Below, one piece after another: positions 7,482-10,297 of a stretch of 10,297 nt of DNA. Each line of letters starts with the position of its first letter. Position 1 is the first letter of the stretch. Origin of the DNA: Bacteroidales bacterium (GTDB lineage Bacteria > Bacteroidota > Bacteroidia > Bacteroidales > B39-G9); the NCBI GenBank assembly GCA_023145555.1, contig JAGLDO010000139.1, forward strand, positions 1 to 10,297, written 5' to 3'. A model generated the notes under the pieces. That model was not told the DNA's origin, searched no databases, and saw only the letters and a list, made by a program, of their open reading frames with translations. The position numbers were made by a program, and so were the translations under genes.

Positions 7482-8306
7482 TTATTTAATTGGTAAATAT
7501 TTTGTTGATATTTTAAAAGGCATTTTTATTTGTTTATTAATAACTATTTTATTGTACTTTAAGTTAATTTGTGATTTATTTTTGCTCGTATTAAAACTAA
7601 AATTCAAATTCTTAGGAAATTTTTTTTCATTAATTTCGATAAAATTTGAGTAATTTACTTGTACAGCTCTGTTTTTAATATAGTCAAACAAAAATATTTT
7701 TAATATTTTATATTCGTTAGGCAATATTGTAATCTGTTGCATAACCTGTGGTTTTGAAAGAATCTCTTTGTTGTTGGCATTTTTAGGTAACGATTGCAAA
7801 AAATATTTATTTGAATCAATTTTTGATGTGAAGTTAATTATTGGATTTGTTTCATTATTTGAATTATAAGCAAAAAAAGAATTTGTTAATATTGATTGTA
7901 AAGAATAATAATCGAATTGAAAGTTAAATATTTTATTCAAATATGTATAATCGCCTACAAAATATGTATTGTTTAGCTTATTTAATAATTTTACACTATC
8001 GGGTGTGGCTAAAAGCCTCATTAATTCTACACCAAAACCCGGAGAAACAGAAATCCAAATTGCAGAATCTTTCTTAATTCTCAAAATTCCATTAACACTA
8101 TTCTCACTTCCTTTTAAATTAATTTTGGCAGAATATTTTATTGAATAGGAATTATAATCTAATTCATTTGATTTAACTTCTGAATAAATTTCTTCTAAAT
8201 CAATATTTTTTATTTTGTTCCTTCTAACAATTTTACTTACTCCACAAGAATAAAAAATCAAAATAATTAAGAAATATAAAAGGATGTTTACTTTTCTAAT
8301 ATTCAT
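7482..8306 (-). CDS. DUF4292 family lipoprotein
   Basis: This 274-residue protein starts with a lipoprotein signal peptide: basic NIRK, a hydrophobic stretch, and the lipobox-like FYSC with Cys21 as the predicted lipidated residue. The body shows the pattern I associate with DUF4292: SIKYSAKINLKGSENS, then LRIKKDSAIWISVSPGFG (GVELMRLL, TPDSV) and YFVGDYTYL, followed by a mostly beta C-terminal half. The family is thought to resemble the open-barrel LolA/LolB fold of lipoprotein carriers; that link is from memory and weak. The lipid anchor implies the periplasmic face of a membrane, probably the outer one. It begins 9 bp after the TPR gene and is followed 17 bp later by the EnvC-like gene, a neighbourhood that I recall as conserved in Bacteroidota. 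Biochemical role unknown. Confidence 0.85.
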   Translation of the reverse strand: MNIRKVNILLYFLIILIFYSCGVSKIVRRNKIKNIDLEEIYSEVKSNELDYNSYSIKYSAKINLKGSENSVNGILRIKKDSAIWISVSPGFGVELMRLLATPDSVKLLNKLNNTYFVGDYTYLNKIFNFQFDYYSLQSILTNSFFAYNSNNETNPIINFTSKIDSNKYFLQSLPKNANNKEILSKPQVMQQITILPNEYKILKIFLFDYIKNRAVQVNYSNFIEINEKKFPKNLNFSFNTSKNKSQINLKYNKIVINKQIKMPFKISTKYLPIK

Positions 8307-8315
8307 GAGACAATA

Positions 8316-10070
8316 TTAATTTACTAGTTTTTTTTCATTTATCTTTTGCTCTAAAATTTCGGATGTTGAGCCATTATTTTTGGCCTTTTCCCATTGTGTT
8401 ACAGCTTCTTCTATTTTCTTGTTTTTAAATAAAATATCACCATAATGTTCTATAATTACACTACTGCTGTTGCCTCCATTCTCAATTGAACTTTTAATAT
8501 ATTTAAGGGCTTCTTTATATGATTTTCTCTTAAACAGTACCCAGGCATATGTATCTAAAAAAGTAGAATTTTTTGGTTCTAAAGAAATTGCTTTCTTACT
8601 CATCTGTTCTGCTTTATCTAAATTTTGCTCTAGTAACGATAAGTAATAACTGTAATTGTTTAAAACATAGGTATCTTCGGGCTCAATTGTTAAATAGACA
8701 TCGAAATTATTAAATGCTTTTTCATAATTTTTTAATTGATAATATACTTCCCCTAAATATAAATAAAACTGCTTTTTTAATGGATCAGTCTCTATTACAA
8801 GCTTTTGTCCAAAATCCAGTGCATCTAATGCATTGTCATAATTTTTTAATTGATATGAAGACAATCCTTTAAAAAGATAAAAAAACGATTGGTTTGGAAA
8901 ATATTTAACGGCCTCACTACTATGCTTATACATCAATTCAAATTCTTCAAGCATGTTATCTGCCAATAATAATTGCTGCCACACATAAATATTATCTTTC
9001 CTTTTAGTAATGACATACTCTAATTCTTGCCTTGCTTTTTTATACTCCTTATTTCTGTATAAATAATCAGAACTCAATATTTTTACATCCAGATTATCCG
9101 GATTTGTTTCAAGTAAAACATTAAATAATTCAATGAATTTTTGATTAAGCTCCTTGTTGTCGCCTATGCTTTTAGAAAATGAAACAAACATTTGCACTTT
9201 TTGATCGGCATCGAAAGATTTGCTGGAAAAAACTTTTTTTAGTTCATCAAAAGCTTTATAAAATTCTTCTTTTTGAATATAATACTGAACAAGGAAAAAA
9301 TGTGCCTCGCCATTATTTGGAAGTACTTTGAGTAATGAATTATATACTTTTTTTGCGCCTTCATACTCTTTTTCATTGACGTATGAATCTGCTAATATTA
9401 AATAATATTTTGTTTCGTTTGGAAAATTGGTTATTAATTTATGTAATTCTTTATACGCAGATTTATTATTATTTTGCATAAAATAAATTTTAACTTTATG
9501 CATTGAAAGTTTTTCAGAAAATCCAATAGCAGCTTCTAATTTTTTACATACTTTTTTTGCTTTTGAATACTGTTTGTTAATTGCTAATAATGAAGAATAT
9601 TCGAAGTATAAGTCGTAATTTTTCGGGTAAATTTTTATTAATTTTTGATATACTTTTGCGGCATTCTCTACTTCACCAAGTTCTTGATATATAGATGATA
9701 ACAAAAAGCTGAACCACAAATTTTTAGGGGAAATTTCTACCGCTTGTTGAGCATATGTTAATGCTTTGTTATACTCTTTTATTGAATAATTTATATATGC
9801 AAGTTGATAAAGTGATGCCGAGCTGTTTTTATCAATTTTTAAACACTTTTGAAACAAACCTTGAGCAACAGAATAATTTCCCAACATTAATTGCCGGTTT
9901 GCGTCAATAAAAGCATATTGAAAATTGAATTTTTGTTTGCTTGTCAAGGTATCTGTCTTCGATGTTATTTGTTTTGCATTAAGAGATAAAATTGACAGGG
10001 AAAAACAAAAAAACAAGACTATTAAAAATATACTTTTGTTTTTAATTACTTTTAAAAATGAGTAATTCAT
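8316..10070 (-). CDS. secreted tetratricopeptide-repeat protein
   Basis: The protein is 584 residues from the ATG at 10070. It opens with a signal peptide (residues 1 to about 32: Lys-rich start, hydrophobic run, cut likely after SLNA), so it is exported to the periplasm; the single Cys22 lies inside the hydrophobic core and is not a good lipobox. About 14 tandem TPR units fill residues about 48-570, with the usual G/A, Y and A positions visible, for example SIYQELGEVENAAKVYQK and YAWVLFKRKSYKEALKYI. TPR arrays bind partner proteins, so a scaffold role is likely; no catalytic domain is seen. The frame runs upstream to TTG 10121, but ATG 10070 places the signal peptide at the N-terminus. It is the first complete gene of the run and is followed by the DUF4292 gene 9 bp on. 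I recall this TPR / DUF4292 / EnvC-like order from other Bacteroidota. Confidence 0.88.
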   Translation of the reverse strand: MNYSFLKVIKNKSIFLIVLFFCFSLSILSLNAKQITSKTDTLTSKQKFNFQYAFIDANRQLMLGNYSVAQGLFQKCLKIDKNSSASLYQLAYINYSIKEYNKALTYAQQAVEISPKNLWFSFLLSSIYQELGEVENAAKVYQKLIKIYPKNYDLYFEYSSLLAINKQYSKAKKVCKKLEAAIGFSEKLSMHKVKIYFMQNNNKSAYKELHKLITNFPNETKYYLILADSYVNEKEYEGAKKVYNSLLKVLPNNGEAHFFLVQYYIQKEEFYKAFDELKKVFSSKSFDADQKVQMFVSFSKSIGDNKELNQKFIELFNVLLETNPDNLDVKILSSDYLYRNKEYKKARQELEYVITKRKDNIYVWQQLLLADNMLEEFELMYKHSSEAVKYFPNQSFFYLFKGLSSYQLKNYDNALDALDFGQKLVIETDPLKKQFYLYLGEVYYQLKNYEKAFNNFDVYLTIEPEDTYVLNNYSYYLSLLEQNLDKAEQMSKKAISLEPKNSTFLDTYAWVLFKRKSYKEALKYIKSSIENGGNSSSVIIEHYGDILFKNKKIEEAVTQWEKAKNNGSTSEILEQKINEKKLVN

Positions 10071-10133
10071 AATTGATATATATTTTGTGTCGAAATAAAA
10101 ATTTCTAATTATTATAAACAATTGCTTTTAATA

Positions 10134-10163
10134 ATTATAGATTCTGATTTAGTTAATAAACAA
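10134..10163 (-). promoter_or_regulatory. possible promoter upstream of the TPR-led operon
   Basis: In the 98-bp gap before the TPR gene the minus strand reads TTGTTT, an 18-bp spacer, then TATAAT, ending about 64 bp before the ATG. The Bacteroidota-type signal TTTG (10164-10161) followed by TA-rich sequence overlaps it, although the expected TAnnTTTG is not well matched. The region is so AT-rich that chance matches are common, and readthrough from the nucleotidyltransferase gene is equally possible. I see no terminator hairpin in the gap. Confidence 0.25.
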
Positions 10164-10168
10164 AAGTT

Positions 10169-10297
10169 TTATTTAACAATTGTAGTAAAATCTCCGATAC
10201 TCAAATCATCCGGTTTAGACGAAATCTTAACATTGTTTCCTATCATTGAATTTTCAATGTTTTGATTTTCAATAACTGTATCTTGCTGAATAACAGA
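10169..10297 (-). CDS. sugar nucleotidyltransferase C-terminus (partial, cut by window edge)
   Basis: An open frame enters from the right edge and ends at TAA 10171-10169, giving the last 42 residues of a protein; the beginning is outside the window. The sequence has the hexapeptide-repeat look of a left-handed beta-helix (TVIENQNIENSMIGNNVKI), then a short tail (LSIGDFTTIV). This is how Bacteroidota proteins annotated as glucose-1-phosphate thymidylyltransferase or NDP-sugar nucleotidyltransferase end, and I recall such a gene upstream of the TPR / DUF4292 pair. The catalytic N-terminal domain cannot be seen, so the substrate cannot be told. Another beta-helix protein, such as an acyltransferase, is possible. 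It shares strand with the downstream genes but is 98 bp from the chosen TPR start. Confidence 0.6.
   Translation of the reverse strand, partial: SVIQQDTVIENQNIENSMIGNNVKISSKPDDLSIGDFTTIVK

Noticed and set aside
10071..10121. TPR protein extension of 17 residues from TTG 10121
   Set aside because: It would bury the signal peptide, while ATG 10070 puts a Lys-rich start directly before the hydrophobic core.

Overview
The window looks like a piece of a core chromosome from a low-GC member of the Bacteroidota. The call rests on three things. The gene content is a TPR protein, a DUF4292 lipoprotein, an EnvC-like LytM protein, a DUF4175 membrane protein, a lone HATPase_c_2 protein, ybeY and mnmG. 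The start codons are preceded by A/T-rich sequence with no clear Shine-Dalgarno motif. YbeY has the Asp-ended metal motif that I recall from this phylum. Every recognisable gene lies on the minus strand, so transcription runs from the right edge to the left.

Layout in transcription order: (1) 10169-10297, the last 42 codons of a sugar nucleotidyltransferase-like protein, cut by the window edge; (2) a 98-bp gap that may carry a promoter; (3) 8316-10070, a secreted TPR protein with about 14 repeats; (4) 7482-8306, a DUF4292 lipoprotein; (5) 6235-7464, an EnvC-like coiled-coil plus LytM protein that has lost its zinc ligands; (6) 2907-6230, a large DUF4175 membrane and periplasmic coiled-coil protein; (7) 2519-2914, a small RsbW-like GHKL ATPase that overlaps the previous gene by 8 bp; (8) 2102-2512, ybeY; (9) a 207-bp spacer (1895-2101) with a GC-rich interspersed-repeat-like element and terminator-like hairpins; (10) 20-1894, mnmG; (11) 4-19, a perfect 16-bp parS palindrome that abuts the mnmG stop codon.

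Genes 3 to 8 are spaced by -8 to 17 bp and very probably form one operon. The first four products are envelope proteins: two exported (TPR, EnvC-like), one lipoprotein and one with three N-terminal membrane segments. The last two are cytoplasmic: a putative anti-sigma-type or switch kinase and the 16S rRNA-maturation RNase YbeY. mnmG, for tRNA wobble-uridine modification, is probably a separate unit. The parS site suggests the left edge is in the origin-proximal region bound by ParB.

I see no mobile element, CRISPR array, RNA gene or defence system, and no clear novel system. The points most worth a second look are the parS position, the catalytically dead LytM protein beside the DUF4175 gene, the lone GHKL protein, and the repeat that seems to serve as a terminator.
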